53,260 nt of DNA from Halomonas sp. HL-48 (GCF_001314875.1 NZ_LJZS01000022.1:8651-61910); one strand, 5' to 3'. Counted from the stretch's first letter, positions 15,804 to 26,303 are shown. Notes: generated from the sequence alone by a model not told the origin. Numbers and translations: made by a program.

Positions 15804-16849
15804 CCACCCCACAGCCGCGGCGCCACTTCGACCTCGATGAGCCCAAGGAACCCCGCGCGGGCGTCGACGCCGAGCTGCGTCAGCGCGAGACCTTCGATGC
15901 GACCACCTCCCACCAGCCATTGCCCCCCGCCGCCGAGGAAAAAGCCCTCCCGGATGCCCGTCTGGGCGCACCACGCAAGCGCCGCTGGGGGCTGATGCTG
16001 GCGCTGGCAGGCGGCACGACCCTCGGGGCGCTCGAACTGATCACCGGGATTCCCGACGCGCTGGCACAGTCCCACTGGATGACCATGGCCTGGCAGCTAT
16101 TCGGGGTGAGCGTGATCGGCCTCGGCGGCCTGTCGCTGCTCAAGGAGTTGGGCCGTTTACGGCGCCTCAAGCGCCACGACCAGCTGCGCCGCGACCTGGC
16201 AGCACTGCCCCAGGGCTCGGCCAAACAGGCCCAGACCATGGCGCAGCGGCTCAAGCGCCAGCTCAAGCTAGCCGACGACGACCCGCACTGGCAGGCGTTC
16301 CAGCATGCCTGCCAGCCTCACCACAGCGGCGAGGAGGTTCAGACCCTGCTGCGCTACCACCTGCTTGCCCCCCGGGACCGTGAAGCCCAGCGTCTGATCA
16401 CCCGAATGTCCGGCGAAACCGCCATCATGGTGGCGGTAAGTCCTTTGACGCTGGTCGATATGGCGCTGGTCGCCTGGCGCAGCCTGGCCATGGTGGACCG
16501 GCTGTGCCGGCTGTACGGACTGGAGCTCGGCTACGCCAGTCGCCTGCGTCTTTTTCGCCACGTGCTGCACAACATGGCGTTTGCCGGCGCCAGCGAGCTG
16601 GCCACCGACGCCAGCATGGATATGCTGTCACTGGATCTGGCCAGCCGCCTCTCGGCGCGCGCCGGCCAGGGGCTCGCCACGGGCCTGCTGAGCGCTCGCC
16701 TGGGCCTGCGCGCCCAGCGCCTGTGTCGCCCGGTGGCGTTTACCGCCGACGAGCAGCCAAGGCTTGCCGACCTGCGTCAGGATCTCTGGCGACAGATCAA
16801 ACGGCTCGATAAAGAGACCCCGTCACAAGATCGCACCACTCGACAGTAA
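15800..16849 (+). CDS. ycjF: YcjF-family inner membrane protein (TIGR01620/DUF697)
   Basis: 349 residues: a charged N-terminus with about 65 hydrophilic residues, two adjacent membrane helices (about 66-85 and 96-118), a basic linker (ELGRLRRLKRHDQLRRDL), and the C-terminal DUF697-type domain with helical hydrophobic segments near 210-230. It is the standard partner of YcjX and is transcribed right behind it. Confidence 0.87.
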   Translation: MTTPQPRRHFDLDEPKEPRAGVDAELRQRETFDATTSHQPLPPAAEEKALPDARLGAPRKRRWGLMLALAGGTTLGALELITGIPDALAQSHWMTMAWQLFGVSVIGLGGLSLLKELGRLRRLKRHDQLRRDLAALPQGSAKQAQTMAQRLKRQLKLADDDPHWQAFQHACQPHHSGEEVQTLLRYHLLAPRDREAQRLITRMSGETAIMVAVSPLTLVDMALVAWRSLAMVDRLCRLYGLELGYASRLRLFRHVLHNMAFAGASELATDASMDMLSLDLASRLSARAGQGLATGLLSARLGLRAQRLCRPVAFTADEQPRLADLRQDLWRQIKRLDKETPSQDRTTRQ

Positions 16850-16952
16850 AAAAATCGTCAAGACGCCTTGCGTTGAAAGTTCGTTAGAATTAAACGCTGA
16901 TTGCCGCCATGATATTGCTTTCTCGCCATTCTCGAATGAGGAGAAGTAACGT

Positions 16953-18593
16953 ATGGATGCTTCAAGCGATTCCGACTCGCCTAATGGGGCGAACGACATG
17001 CAGACCGACTATGTCGTCGGCCAAGACAATATCAAGGGGCAATTAGGCCCTTTTGGTTTTGATATCCACAACCGGGTCTTCGCGGTATCGGCGCTCGCCT
17101 CGGTTGTCTTCATTGTGCTCACCCTGCTCTTCCCGGAACGCGCCGGGAGCGTGTTCCAGTCGGTGGTCGCCTTCTCCACGGGGACACTCGACTGGTATTT
17201 CATGATCCTGGTGGATTTCTTCATTCTGTTCTGCCTTGCGCTGGTCGTCCTGCCCCATGGGTCAGTGAGACTGGGCGGGGCCGATGCCCGCCCCGAACAC
17301 AGCTACCTGTCCTGGTTCGCGATGCTGTTCACGGCCGGGATCGGCATCGGACTGCTGTTCTTCGGCGTGCTGGAGCCGGTTTACCATGCCAACGTCTCCC
17401 TGCCACTGGGGATCGAATCTCCCTTCAACGCCGATGATGAGCTGAATCCTGACGCCATCGGCGAGGCCAGCGCCATGGGACTTGCCGGCACCTATCTCCA
17501 TTGGGGGATCCATGGCTGGGCGGTGTACGTGGTCATGGCACTGGCCTTGGGCATTTTTACCTATAACAAGGGCCTGCCCTTCTCGATTCGCTCGGCGTTT
17601 TTTCCGATTCTCGGCGAACGCGTCTGGGGCTGGTGGGGCCATGTGATCGACATTCTTGCGGTATTTTCCACGCTGTTTGGTCTGGCCACCTCGCTCGGGC
17701 TGGGGGCTCAGCAGGCCAATGCGGGGATGAATTTCGTCTTCGACCTGGAGGTGAACACCCTGACCCAGGTCATCGTCATCTTGCTGGTGACGGCGGTGGC
17801 CATGGTATCGGTCTGGCGTGGACTCGAAGGCGGCTTGAAGAAGCTGTCCGAAATCAACATGGTCCTGGCCGTGCTGTTCTTCTTTTTCGTGCTGTTCGCA
17901 GGGCCTACTCTGCTTGCTCTGACGGGGTTCTGGTCGGGGCTTACAACGTACGTCACCGACTTCCTGCCGCTATCGGCGCCTTTCGGCCGCGAGGATGATG
18001 CCTATCGCCAGTCCTGGACGATCTTCTACTGGGCCTGGTGGATTAGCTGGGCACCTTTCGTCGGCATGTTCATCGCTCGCGTTTCGCGGGGCCGTACGGT
18101 GCGTGAGTTCGTGATCTGCGTGCTGCTGGTGCCCAGCCTGTTCATCTTCGTCTGGATGGGCGTCTTTGGCTCCACCGCGCTGGATCAGCTGTACGCCAAC
18201 CCGGCGAGCAGCCTGGTCAAGGAATACGTGATCGACAGCTACCGGCCTGAGCTGTCGCTGTTCGGCATGCTGAACGAACTGCCGCTGACCGGCCTGATGT
18301 CGACTCTGGGCATCATTCTGGCGCTGATCTTCTTTGTCACCTCGTCGGACTCGGGGTCGCTGGTCATCGACACCATTACCGCCGGCGGCAAGATCGACGC
18401 GCCTCGGCCCCAGCGGATGTTCTGGGCGGTCGTTGAAGGGCTCATCGCCATTGTGCTACTCATCGGCGGCGGGCTGACGGCGCTCCAGGCGGGCGTGACC
18501 GCCACGGCGATTCCGTTCTCCATCGTAATGCTGCTGATGTGCTATTCGATCATCAAGGCACTCAATGGCGAACTGCGCCATCTGCGCAGCTAA
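16953..18593 (+). CDS. BCCT-family osmolyte transporter (choline/betaine/carnitine type)
   Basis: 546 residues, 12 predicted membrane helices. The BCCT signature in the helix-8 region is clear: IFYWAWWISWAPFVGMFIAR with the conserved Trp box, followed by RGRTVREF. GIGLLFFGVLEPV early and FFVTSSDSGSLV late are also typical. Such carriers take up betaine, choline, ectoine or related osmolytes with Na+ or H+; the substrate is not fixed by sequence alone. The C-terminus is short, so a long osmosensory tail like that of BetP is missing. GAGGAGAAG precedes the ATG by 6 nt. Confidence 0.9.
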   Translation: MDASSDSDSPNGANDMQTDYVVGQDNIKGQLGPFGFDIHNRVFAVSALASVVFIVLTLLFPERAGSVFQSVVAFSTGTLDWYFMILVDFFILFCLALVVLPHGSVRLGGADARPEHSYLSWFAMLFTAGIGIGLLFFGVLEPVYHANVSLPLGIESPFNADDELNPDAIGEASAMGLAGTYLHWGIHGWAVYVVMALALGIFTYNKGLPFSIRSAFFPILGERVWGWWGHVIDILAVFSTLFGLATSLGLGAQQANAGMNFVFDLEVNTLTQVIVILLVTAVAMVSVWRGLEGGLKKLSEINMVLAVLFFFFVLFAGPTLLALTGFWSGLTTYVTDFLPLSAPFGREDDAYRQSWTIFYWAWWISWAPFVGMFIARVSRGRTVREFVICVLLVPSLFIFVWMGVFGSTALDQLYANPASSLVKEYVIDSYRPELSLFGMLNELPLTGLMSTLGIILALIFFVTSSDSGSLVIDTITAGGKIDAPRPQRMFWAVVEGLIAIVLLIGGGLTALQAGVTATAIPFSIVMLLMCYSIIKALNGELRHLRS

Positions 18594-18621
18594 CCCACCG
18601 ACAAACAAAAAAGCGTAAAAT

Positions 18622-18650
18622 GCCCCCTGCTGGCAACAGCAGGGGGCTTT
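18622..18650. terminator. Bidirectional terminator between BCCT and ABC transporter genes
   Basis: An 11-bp GC-rich stem (18622-18632 with 18637-18647) with a GCAA tetraloop. TTT follows on the plus strand, and ATTTTACGCTTTTTTG follows on the minus strand. It lies between the two convergent transport genes. Confidence 0.75.
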
Positions 18651-18681
18651 GCGTTTGGCCAGGTAATGAGCCAACAGCGGC

Positions 18682-19803
18682 CTAGGCGATGCGCTTCTCG
18701 GTCTCGGCGTCGAACAAAATCGCCCGTGCCATATCCACCCGCAACGCCAGGCGTTCGCCGGGGGAAACGGCGCACTTGGGCCCGACCCGCGCGGTCACCT
18801 CCTGTTCACCCAGCGGCAGGCGCAGCAGCATATCGGCCCCGGTGGGCTCGACCACCGTCACGCGGGTATGCAGCAAGGTACCCTCGGCCTGGGTGCTCAA
18901 GCGCTCATCCTCTTCGCTGAAATGCTCGGGCCGCAGGCCAAGAATCACCGGCTGATCGAGCTTCTCGGTCATCGCCGCCGTGACCCGTGCAGCCGGCCAG
19001 GGCAGGCACAGGTCGTCTTCGTCGGGCGTTGCAATACGCACCGCATAGCCGTCGCCGTCCCGCTCGAGGGTTGCCGTGATGAAGTTCATCGACGGCGAGC
19101 CCATAAAGCCCGCCACGAACATGTCCACCGGGTTGTTGTAGACCTCGTCGGGGCTACCCAGCTGCAGGATATGGCCGTCGCGCATCACCGCAATGCAGTC
19201 GGCAAGCGTCATGGCCTCTACCTGATCATGAGTGACGTAGACGATGGTGGTGCCCAGACGCTGATGCAGCTTTTTAATTTCCGTGCGCATATCGACGCGC
19301 AGCTTGGCATCCAGGTTGGATAGCGGCTCGTCGAACAGATAAACCTTGGGTTCCCGCGCCAGCGCGCGGCCCATGGCCACCCGCTGGCGCTGGCCACCGG
19401 AAAGCTGCGAGGGCTTGCGCTCGAGAAGATGGGTAATCTGCAGCAGGTCGGCCACTCGCTCGACAGCGGCCTGGCGTTCAAGCTTGGGCACCTTGCGCAT
19501 TTCAAGCCCGAAGCTGATGTTCTGACGCACCGTCATGCTGGGATAGAGCGCGTAGGACTGGAAGACCATAGCAATATCCCGCTCGGCGGGTGTCCGCCAG
19601 GTGACGTCTTCGCCATCGATGCAGATAGTCCCGCTGGTCACCGGCTCAAGCCCGGCGATGGCGTTCATCAACGTCGACTTTCCGCATCCCGACGGCCCCA
19701 CCAGAATCAGGAATTCCCCGGAATCAATCGAAATACTGACGTCTTTCAGCACCCGTTCGCTGCCGAAGTCCTTGCGCACGTTGTGGATTTCTAACGCTGC
19801 CAT
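18682..19803 (-). CDS. gtsD: Sugar ABC transporter ATP-binding protein
   Basis: 373 residues of the MalK/UgpC type. Walker [10 protein letters not shown] is at about 36-44, the ABC signature LSGGQRQRV near 135, Walker [13 protein letters not shown] near 155, the H-loop in YVTHDQ near 189, and a C-terminal TOBE-like regulatory domain from about 240. It is the last gene of the gtsABCD-type operon and powers the two permeases upstream. The gene symbol is by analogy to the Pseudomonas glucose system. Confidence 0.85.
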   Translation of the reverse strand: MAALEIHNVRKDFGSERVLKDVSISIDSGEFLILVGPSGCGKSTLMNAIAGLEPVTSGTICIDGEDVTWRTPAERDIAMVFQSYALYPSMTVRQNISFGLEMRKVPKLERQAAVERVADLLQITHLLERKPSQLSGGQRQRVAMGRALAREPKVYLFDEPLSNLDAKLRVDMRTEIKKLHQRLGTTIVYVTHDQVEAMTLADCIAVMRDGHILQLGSPDEVYNNPVDMFVAGFMGSPSMNFITATLERDGDGYAVRIATPDEDDLCLPWPAARVTAAMTEKLDQPVILGLRPEHFSEEDERLSTQAEGTLLHTRVTVVEPTGADMLLRLPLGEQEVTARVGPKCAVSPGERLALRVDMARAILFDAETEKRIA

Positions 19804-19823
19804 AATGAAAATCCTAGTTGTTA

Positions 19824-20702
19824 TTAGCCTTTCACGGAGCCTGCGGTCAGCCCGCGCACAAAATATTTACCCGCCAGCACGTACACCACCAGCGTGGGCA
19901 AGGCGGCAATCATCGCCGCGGCCATGTCCACGTTGTATTCGCGCACCCCGGTCGAGGTATTGACCAGGTTATTGAGCGCGACGGTGACGGGCTGGGTGTT
20001 GTGGCCAGAAAACGCCACGCCGAACAGGAAGTCGTTCCAGATCTGGGTGAACTGCCAGATCACCGACACCACGATGATCGGCGTTGAGACGGGTACTAAA
20101 ATGCGCCAGAAAATACGGAAAAATCCGGCCCCGTCGAGCTTTGCCGCCGACACCAGCTCATTGGGAATGCCCACGTAGAAGTTGCGGAAAAACAGCGTGG
20201 TAAAGGCAATTCCGAACACCACGTGAACCAGTATCAGGCCCGCGCGGGAGCTGGAAATACCCAGCCACCCAAGGGTCTGCGCCATGGGCAGCAGCACCAC
20301 CTGAAACGGAATGAAGCAGCCAAACAGCATCAGCGCAAAGACCAGATCGGCGCCCTTGAAGCGCCATTTGGTCAGGGCATAGCCGTTCAGTGCGCCGATC
20401 ATCGTGGAGATCAGCACCGCCGGAATGACGATCGCAAACGAATTCCAGAAGTAACCGCCGACGCCTTCGCAGCGCATGCCGGTGCAGGCTTCACCCCAGG
20501 CCTTTGCCCAGGGCGCAAGGGTCGGATCCTGCGGCAGTGTCAGCAGCGTGCCGGGGCTGATTTCGCTGAGCGGTTTCACCGAGGTGATCAGCATCACGAT
20601 CAAGGGCAACAGATAGAACAGCGCCGCGAGGATCAGCACGCTATACACCGCAGCGCGACTGATCCGCGCACCCAGCGTCTGACGACGAATCACGTTAGCC
20701 AT
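19824..20702 (-). CDS. gtsC: Sugar ABC transporter permease (MalG type)
   Basis: 292-residue inner membrane permease with six helices. The cytoplasmic EAA loop is [20 protein letters not shown] near residues 187-206. The N-terminus begins after a short arm, as in MalG-type subunits. Its start overlaps the end of the other permease gene by 8 nt, so the two are coupled. It forms the heterodimeric channel of the glucose-type importer with the preceding subunit. Confidence 0.85.
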   Translation of the reverse strand: MANVIRRQTLGARISRAAVYSVLILAALFYLLPLIVMLITSVKPLSEISPGTLLTLPQDPTLAPWAKAWGEACTGMRCEGVGGYFWNSFAIVIPAVLISTMIGALNGYALTKWRFKGADLVFALMLFGCFIPFQVVLLPMAQTLGWLGISSSRAGLILVHVVFGIAFTTLFFRNFYVGIPNELVSAAKLDGAGFFRIFWRILVPVSTPIIVVSVIWQFTQIWNDFLFGVAFSGHNTQPVTVALNNLVNTSTGVREYNVDMAAAMIAALPTLVVYVLAGKYFVRGLTAGSVKG

Positions 20703-21621
20703 GCTTGCGGCTCCTCAGTTCGGAGTACAGATACGGAATCAGGATCGCCAGCACGCCGCCCAGCATCAGCATGGCGCTGGCGGAGCCCAAACCGATCTGG
20801 GCGCGATTGAACGCGTGGGCGTACATGAAAGTGGCCGGCAGGTCGGTGGCATAGCCTGGCCCACCGCCAGTCAGCGCCACCACCAGATCGAAACTTTTGA
20901 TGGCGATGTGGGCCAGAATCATCACCGCGCTGAACACCACAGGGCGCAGGCAAGGCATGACGACCCGCCAATAGATGCGCGGCAGGCTGGCACCGTCGAG
21001 CTGAGCGGCCTTGACGATGCTGTCGTCGATGCCGCGCAAGCCAGCCAGAAACAGCGCCATGACAAACCCCGATGCCTGCCATACGGCCGCAATCACCAGG
21101 GTGTAAACCGCCATTTGCGGGTCGACCAGCCAGTCGAACCGGAACGACTCGAAGCCCCAGCTCCGCACCATTGCCTGAATACCCAGGCCGGGGTTAAGCA
21201 GCCATTTCCAGACGACCCCGGTGACGATGAAGGACAATGCCATGGGATAGAGGTAGATCGTGCGCAGCGCGCCTTCCTGACGGATTTTCTGGTCGAGGAG
21301 CATGGCTAACAGCGCACCGATCACCAGGCAGATCAGCACGAACAGCGTGCCGAAGATCATCAGGTTGGTGGACGCTACCCACCAGCGGTCATTGGTCATC
21401 AAGCGCGCGTACTGGCCAAAGCCGACAAAGTCGTAGCTGGGCAGCATGCGCGAGCTGGTAAGCGACAGAATGAAGGTCCACAGCATGAAGCCGTAGACAA
21501 AGAACAGCGAGATGGCGACCGACGGAGCCAGCACAAGCCGTGGCAACCACGCCTGCAGCCCACCCGAGGTCGCCGCGTGCGGGGCGGGTTGCCCAACGCG
21601 CGGGGTAGCAGTGTTTTTCAT
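20695..21621 (-). CDS. gtsB: Sugar ABC transporter permease (MalF type)
   Basis: 308-residue permease with a leading membrane helix (about 28-50) and five more. The EAA loop is VKAAQLDGASLPRIYWRVVMP near residues 203-223. It sits between the binding protein gene and the second permease, the usual gtsA-B-C-D order. Confidence 0.85.
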   Translation of the reverse strand: MKNTATPRVGQPAPHAATSGGLQAWLPRLVLAPSVAISLFFVYGFMLWTFILSLTSSRMLPSYDFVGFGQYARLMTNDRWWVASTNLMIFGTLFVLICLVIGALLAMLLDQKIRQEGALRTIYLYPMALSFIVTGVVWKWLLNPGLGIQAMVRSWGFESFRFDWLVDPQMAVYTLVIAAVWQASGFVMALFLAGLRGIDDSIVKAAQLDGASLPRIYWRVVMPCLRPVVFSAVMILAHIAIKSFDLVVALTGGGPGYATDLPATFMYAHAFNRAQIGLGSASAMLMLGGVLAILIPYLYSELRSRKHG

Positions 21622-21702
21622 GGAGAAACGTCCTCGCCTAAAAGCGCTGGCGCCGCCGACGCGGCGGCGCCTGTCATCGCCTGTAATCGTTGCGCATGAA
21701 CG

Positions 21703-22968
21703 TTAGAACGAGGCCGCTTCAGCCGCATTGACCAGACGCTCGGCGGCTTCTTCAGCTTGCATGTCGTCGTCGTTGAAGTAGTTGGTCACGACATCGAAGA
21801 TGGCCCCCTGGACGTCGGCTCGAACCGCCATGCCGTGGGCCATGCTGGGCACGAGGCCGCCTTCGTCAGCGGTGCGCTGGAAGTCGCTGAGCGACTGCTG
21901 GGCACAGCTGTCGAACGCGCTCATGTCCAGATCCGGGCGGGCGGGAATCGATCCCTTGGCCAGGTTGAAGGCTTCCTGGAAAGTCGGCTCGAGCACCAGG
22001 CGGGCCAGCGCTTGCTGGGCTTCCAGTTCGCCTTCTTCGCTGACCCGGAACATGGCCAGGCTATCGATATTGAAGGCAAACACGTCCTCGGTGCCTGGCG
22101 CCGGGGCGCACAGGTAATCTTCGCCGGCAGTCAGGCCGCGCGCGGTAAACTCACCCTTGGCCCAGTCGCCCATCATCTGCATGGCGGCCTCACCATCGAT
22201 CACCATCCCCGTCGCGATGTTCCAGTCACGCCCGGACATGCCGTCGTCCATCAGCTCGCGCAGTTGCTTGAAGTCTTCCAGCGCATCGACCATCTGTTCG
22301 CCGCCCAGCGCCTCGGGATCAAGGTCGACCAGCGCGCGCTGGTAAAACTCGCCGCCCTGGCTGCCGATGACGACACTTTCAAAGATGGTGGCGTCCTGCC
22401 ATGCCTGGCCGCCGTGGGCCAATGGAATGTAGCCCGCCTCGCGAATGGCGTCGCCGGCCTCGAACAGCTCATCAAGCGTGGTCGGCATCTCAACGCCGGC
22501 GTCGTCCAGGACGTCGGGGTTGGCCCACAACCAGTTGACCCGATGGACGTTGGCAGGCACGGCCACGTACTGGCCGTCGTACTGCATGATCTCGGCGACC
22601 ACCTCGGGCAGTAGGCCATCCCAGTCTTCGGCCTCGGCAACGTCATTCAAATTGCCCAGCAGGCCGAGTTCGCCCCATTCCTGAATCTCGGGTCCTTTGA
22701 TCTGCGCCGCTGACGGCGGGTTGCCTGACATGGCACGGGATTTCAGCACCGTCATGGCCGTCTCGCCACCGCCGCCCGCCACGGCAAAATCTTCCCAGCC
22801 GTAACCTTCTGCTTCCATCAACTCCTTGAGAACGTTGGCAGCCCGGGCTTCACCACCGGAGGTCCACCAGTGCAGTACTTCGACGTCGTTGGCCTGACCC
22901 TGGGACGCCATGGTCAGGCCGGCAAGCGCAGTGGCAAGTGCAAGCGTGGATTTCTTCAACGTGGGCAT
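21703..22968 (-). CDS. gtsA: Sugar ABC transporter substrate-binding protein (glucose type)
   Basis: 421 residues with a cleavable signal peptide (about 1-26, cut after GQA), then VEVLHWWTSGGEARA, a typical start of cluster B/D sugar-binding proteins. KGPEIQEW near 89 and the C-terminal half match the GtsA/GltB glucose-mannose binders. GGAGTTACCC precedes the ATG. It is the first structural gene of the transporter, 107 nt downstream of the sensor kinase gene. No OprB-type porin gene follows. Confidence 0.85.
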   Translation of the reverse strand: MPTLKKSTLALATALAGLTMASQGQANDVEVLHWWTSGGEARAANVLKELMEAEGYGWEDFAVAGGGGETAMTVLKSRAMSGNPPSAAQIKGPEIQEWGELGLLGNLNDVAEAEDWDGLLPEVVAEIMQYDGQYVAVPANVHRVNWLWANPDVLDDAGVEMPTTLDELFEAGDAIREAGYIPLAHGGQAWQDATIFESVVIGSQGGEFYQRALVDLDPEALGGEQMVDALEDFKQLRELMDDGMSGRDWNIATGMVIDGEAAMQMMGDWAKGEFTARGLTAGEDYLCAPAPGTEDVFAFNIDSLAMFRVSEEGELEAQQALARLVLEPTFQEAFNLAKGSIPARPDLDMSAFDSCAQQSLSDFQRTADEGGLVPSMAHGMAVRADVQGAIFDVVTNYFNDDDMQAEEAAERLVNAAEAASF

Positions 22969-23075
22969 GGGTAACTCCTTGTGTTGTTGTTGTGTACCGT
23001 CAATGACAGGTCACAGCGTACTGTATAAGACCACCACAAGGTCGTTACCGAGTCCTGCATAGTGTTGAAGGTTTA

Positions 23076-24557
23076 TTACAAGTCGGTAATAGTTTCATGA
23101 TGAGGGACCGTCAGGGTGACGCAAAGCCCGCCCTGGGGATGGTTGGCCAGCTGAATATCACCGCCGTGGGCTCTGGCAATATGGCGGGCGATGCCCAGCC
23201 CCAGCCCGCTGCCGCCGGTGTGGCGGCTGCGCGACGGTTCCAGACGGACAAACGGCGAAAACACCCGGACAAGCTGCGAATCCGGGATGCCCGGGCCGTG
23301 GTCGCGAATCAGGATACTGACGACGCCAGCGTGCTCAGCAAGCGACACCTCGGCCCGCTGGCCATAGAAGACGGCATTTTCCAGCAGGTTGGCCAGGCAG
23401 CGTTTGAACGCCAGGGGCTTGACGGTGAGCGGCGACACATCGCCCTGAACGGTGACGCGGCCGCCCTGCAGGCGCAGTGCCTCGGCGATGTCATCGATCA
23501 TCGGCACCAGCGCCACCGGCTCGGGCGTTTCGTGAAGGTCCAGACCTTTCACCGAGGCCAGTGCGCCCTTCACCAGGCTATCCAGTTCGTCCAGCGCGGC
23601 GCAGAAACGTTCGCGCTGAACCTCGTCATCGAGCATTTCAGCGCGTAGGCGCAGCCGGGTGAGCGGGGTTTTCAGATCATGGGAAATCGCCGAGAACAGC
23701 CGCTCCCGCTCTTCGATCTGTTCACGTATACGCTGCTGCATGCGGTTGAACGCCACCGCGGTGGCAGCCACCTCCTTGGGGCCGCTTTCCTTTAGCGGCG
23801 GCATATCCAGGTCATCGCCGAGCTGCAGGGCTGCCCTGGAAAGCCGCGCCAGAGGGCGGGTTGCGCTACGAATCCCCAGCAGCGACAGCGCAATCACGCT
23901 GAGCAGTACCAAAAGCCCCACCAGCACGCGCTCTTCGGACAGCCAGCGATACCCGGAGAAAATATCCGGCACCCCCAGCAGCGTGGCCACGTACAGCCAG
24001 GTGTCGGGCGCCAGCTCCAACTGGACCACCAGAATCGGCGGCGAAAGCGGCTCCATCAGCAAACTGTGCTGGCCCCAGCGCGGCGGCAGGTCCTTGAGCA
24101 GTACCTGATTATTCAATACGCGGAGCGTCTCGGGGCGAGAAAACTCCACCACCACATCCTCGATATTGAGCTGCTCGATGAGAATGGTACGAACGTTATC
24201 CACCACCACCCGTTTTTCAGGCCCGGCACCGATATCCTCGATGTCCAAGCGGCGCTCGTTGATGCTGACGAAAAAACGCGTGCCGCCCATATTGCGCAGC
24301 TGATCGAGCACGATATGGCGGTAATCGTAGGGCAGCGAGCGGAAATACTGCATCGTGGAGGCAATGCTGAACGCCATATTGGTGGATAGTTCATCGAGCT
24401 GGCGCAGCTGGCTCGAGCGCACCTGGGAGGTCCAGATGGCATAGCTGGCGATCTGAGCCACCAGCACGCCCGCCAGCATGATGATCACAAAGCGACCGCG
24501 CAGCGTGGTCGGCAGCCAGCGGGCGGCACGGCGCTTGAGCCAGCGTGCCCTGGTCAC
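23076..24557 (-). CDS. gtrS: Sensor histidine kinase, GtrS-like
   Basis: 493 residues. TM1 is at about 22-43; a periplasmic sensor region runs to about 175, TM2 to about 220; then HAMP (about 222-275). HisKA has the phospho-acceptor in FSAISHDLKTPLTRLRLR (His near 292); the ATPase domain has N-box NLLENAVFY, G1 RDHGPGIP and G2 GGSGLGLGI. It overlaps the regulator gene by 4 nt. In Pseudomonas, GltR-GtrS sits in front of the same transporter and responds to glucose catabolites (2-ketogluconate); the same role here is inferred from synteny. Confidence 0.82.
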   Translation of the reverse strand: MTRARWLKRRAARWLPTTLRGRFVIIMLAGVLVAQIASYAIWTSQVRSSQLRQLDELSTNMAFSIASTMQYFRSLPYDYRHIVLDQLRNMGGTRFFVSINERRLDIEDIGAGPEKRVVVDNVRTILIEQLNIEDVVVEFSRPETLRVLNNQVLLKDLPPRWGQHSLLMEPLSPPILVVQLELAPDTWLYVATLLGVPDIFSGYRWLSEERVLVGLLVLLSVIALSLLGIRSATRPLARLSRAALQLGDDLDMPPLKESGPKEVAATAVAFNRMQQRIREQIEERERLFSAISHDLKTPLTRLRLRAEMLDDEVQRERFCAALDELDSLVKGALASVKGLDLHETPEPVALVPMIDDIAEALRLQGGRVTVQGDVSPLTVKPLAFKRCLANLLENAVFYGQRAEVSLAEHAGVVSILIRDHGPGIPDSQLVRVFSPFVRLEPSRSRHTGGSGLGLGIARHIARAHGGDIQLANHPQGGLCVTLTVPHHETITDL

Positions 24558-25318
24558 GTCAGCGCATCGACGCGGGCGGTGAGGATATAGCCGGCGCCGC
24601 GGACGGTGCGAATCAGCTGCGAATGCTGGGCGTCTTCACCCAGCCGCTGACGCAACCGGCAGACATGGACGTCAATCGAGCGATCCAGCGGTGGAGCGTC
24701 ACGGCCGCGAGTGAGCGCATACAGATCGTCACGGGTCAGCACCGTGGCGGGGCGTTCCAGAAACACCTGAAGCAGTTGGAAGTCGGCCCCGGACAGCGCG
24801 GTGCGCTCGCCCTGCCGGTCGATCAGCTCGCGGGTCATGCGATCCAGTTGCCAGTCGCCAAAACGGACGCAGCGCGCCTGGCCGGCGCTGGGCGTGGGCG
24901 TCACCGGCCGCGTGCGGCGCAGCACCGCCTTGATCCGTGCCAGTAGCTCGCGGGGGTTGAAGGGCTTCCCCAGATAGTCGTCAGCGCCCAGCTCCAGGCC
25001 CAGTATGCGATCGGTTTCGTCGGCGCTGGCCGTGAGCATGATGATCGGCACTTCACTGTGCTTGCGTACCTCGCGGCAGATCGAAAAGCCGTCATCCCCC
25101 GGCAGCATCAGATCGACGATCAACAGATCCGCCGCCCCCATGTGCATGAGCGTTCGCAAGGCATCGGCATCCTGAGCGGTGAATACCTGATAGCCGTGAC
25201 GGCCCAGGTAATCCGCAAGCAGTTCACAGATTTCCAGGTCATCGTCGACCACGAACAGGGTTGCGGGCTTGGTCGGGGTGGAGGAAGTCGTGGTGGCGGA
25301 GGTCATCGCGGCAGACAT
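24554..25318 (-). CDS. gltR: OmpR-family response regulator, GltR-like
   Basis: 254 residues from ATG 25318; a TTG at 25339 would add seven residues and has no better ribosome site. The receiver domain has the acidic pair VDDD and the phosphorylated Asp in LLIVDLMLPGDDG. The C-terminal winged helix is of the OmpR type (DDLYALTRGRDAPPLDRSIDVHVCRLRQ). It is first in the operon gltR-gtrS-gtsABCD and is presumed to control the sugar transporter. Confidence 0.83.
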   Translation of the reverse strand: MSAAMTSATTTSSTPTKPATLFVVDDDLEICELLADYLGRHGYQVFTAQDADALRTLMHMGAADLLIVDLMLPGDDGFSICREVRKHSEVPIIMLTASADETDRILGLELGADDYLGKPFNPRELLARIKAVLRRTRPVTPTPSAGQARCVRFGDWQLDRMTRELIDRQGERTALSGADFQLLQVFLERPATVLTRDDLYALTRGRDAPPLDRSIDVHVCRLRQRLGEDAQHSQLIRTVRGAGYILTARVDALT

Positions 25319-25405
25319 AGACCACTTTATTGTTATCAATGGAAATCGATCATGGGCGAGCGCCGCGATGCTGACAAGGTAACCTCGACTAAGGTGGTAA
25401 GCGGC

Positions 25406-26203
25406 TCACAGCCCGAAGCGCTTGCGCAGCCACTTGGCCACGGCCGCCTCACCGTGATGCCCGATGCGCTCACCGCCCGACACCCGGTCGAACAGCGCGG
25501 GATGAGCGTTGGCCATCACCTGGGCTTCGCCCGCCAAACTGAGCATTTCCGTGTCGTTGAGGTTATCGCCGAATGCCAGGCAGTCGGCAGGCGTTAAGCC
25601 CAATCGTTCAAGCAGTGATGAAAGCGCCACGCCTTTGTTGACGCCACCGGCCATGATTTCCAGCGAGTCGATCGTGGAGTAAGTAATATGCAGGTTGTCG
25701 CCGTGGGCCTCTTGCGCCTGGGCTTCTAGCTGTTTCAGCGCATTTGGATCGCCTAGATACAGCACTTTGCCTACACCATTAGCGTCCATTTGCGCGGGCG
25801 GCACGACTTCATAGCCAAAACCGGTAGAAGCGTGAAGTGACAATAAATGTGGAGCCTCTGAATCAATATGCCAGCCGCTTTCACGATAAAGGTTAAGCCG
25901 TACTTGAGGCGGACGCGGAAGACCGATGAGCGTCTTTGCATGTTCAGGCTCAAGGTGATTCGCCGCCAACAAGGCATCATCGGGATCATGTACATAAGCA
26001 CCATTGGTGCTGATCAAGTGCGCGGGAATAGCCAACTGATCGCGAAACACCTTCATATCATGGTAGTGGCGACCCGAGGCTAGTGCGACGTGGTGGCCTT
26101 GATCATGCAATTGGCGAAGTACGTCAACTGTCTCATCGTGCAGTCTGTGGTCACTCCCCAACAGGGTGCCATCCAGGTCCGAAACAATTAGCCGTGGTGT
26201 CAT
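25406..26203 (-). CDS. Cof-type HAD-IIB hydrolase (sugar-phosphate phosphatase family)
   Basis: 265 residues from ATG 26203, chosen because GGGAG lies 7 nt upstream; the longer open frame has no such site. Motif I is VSDLDGTLLGSD, with ALASGRHYHD, ISTNGAYVHD, and the late motif IV AFGDNLNDTEML. The Cof/YidA family dephosphorylates sugar phosphates, FMN or PLP. The specific substrate is unknown. The codon-level GC of the middle of the gene looks lower than its neighbours by eye. Confidence 0.85.
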   Translation of the reverse strand: MTPRLIVSDLDGTLLGSDHRLHDETVDVLRQLHDQGHHVALASGRHYHDMKVFRDQLAIPAHLISTNGAYVHDPDDALLAANHLEPEHAKTLIGLPRPPQVRLNLYRESGWHIDSEAPHLLSLHASTGFGYEVVPPAQMDANGVGKVLYLGDPNALKQLEAQAQEAHGDNLHITYSTIDSLEIMAGGVNKGVALSSLLERLGLTPADCLAFGDNLNDTEMLSLAGEAQVMANAHPALFDRVSGGERIGHHGEAAVAKWLRKRFGL

Positions 26204-26303
26204 AGCGCGCTCCCGAAAGATGTGTCCGTAGCTTACCCGATTCGGCAAACGGCATGTAAGTGGTTGACTTGGCGTAGCGGAAAACCGCCAACGCCATCGA
26301 CAA

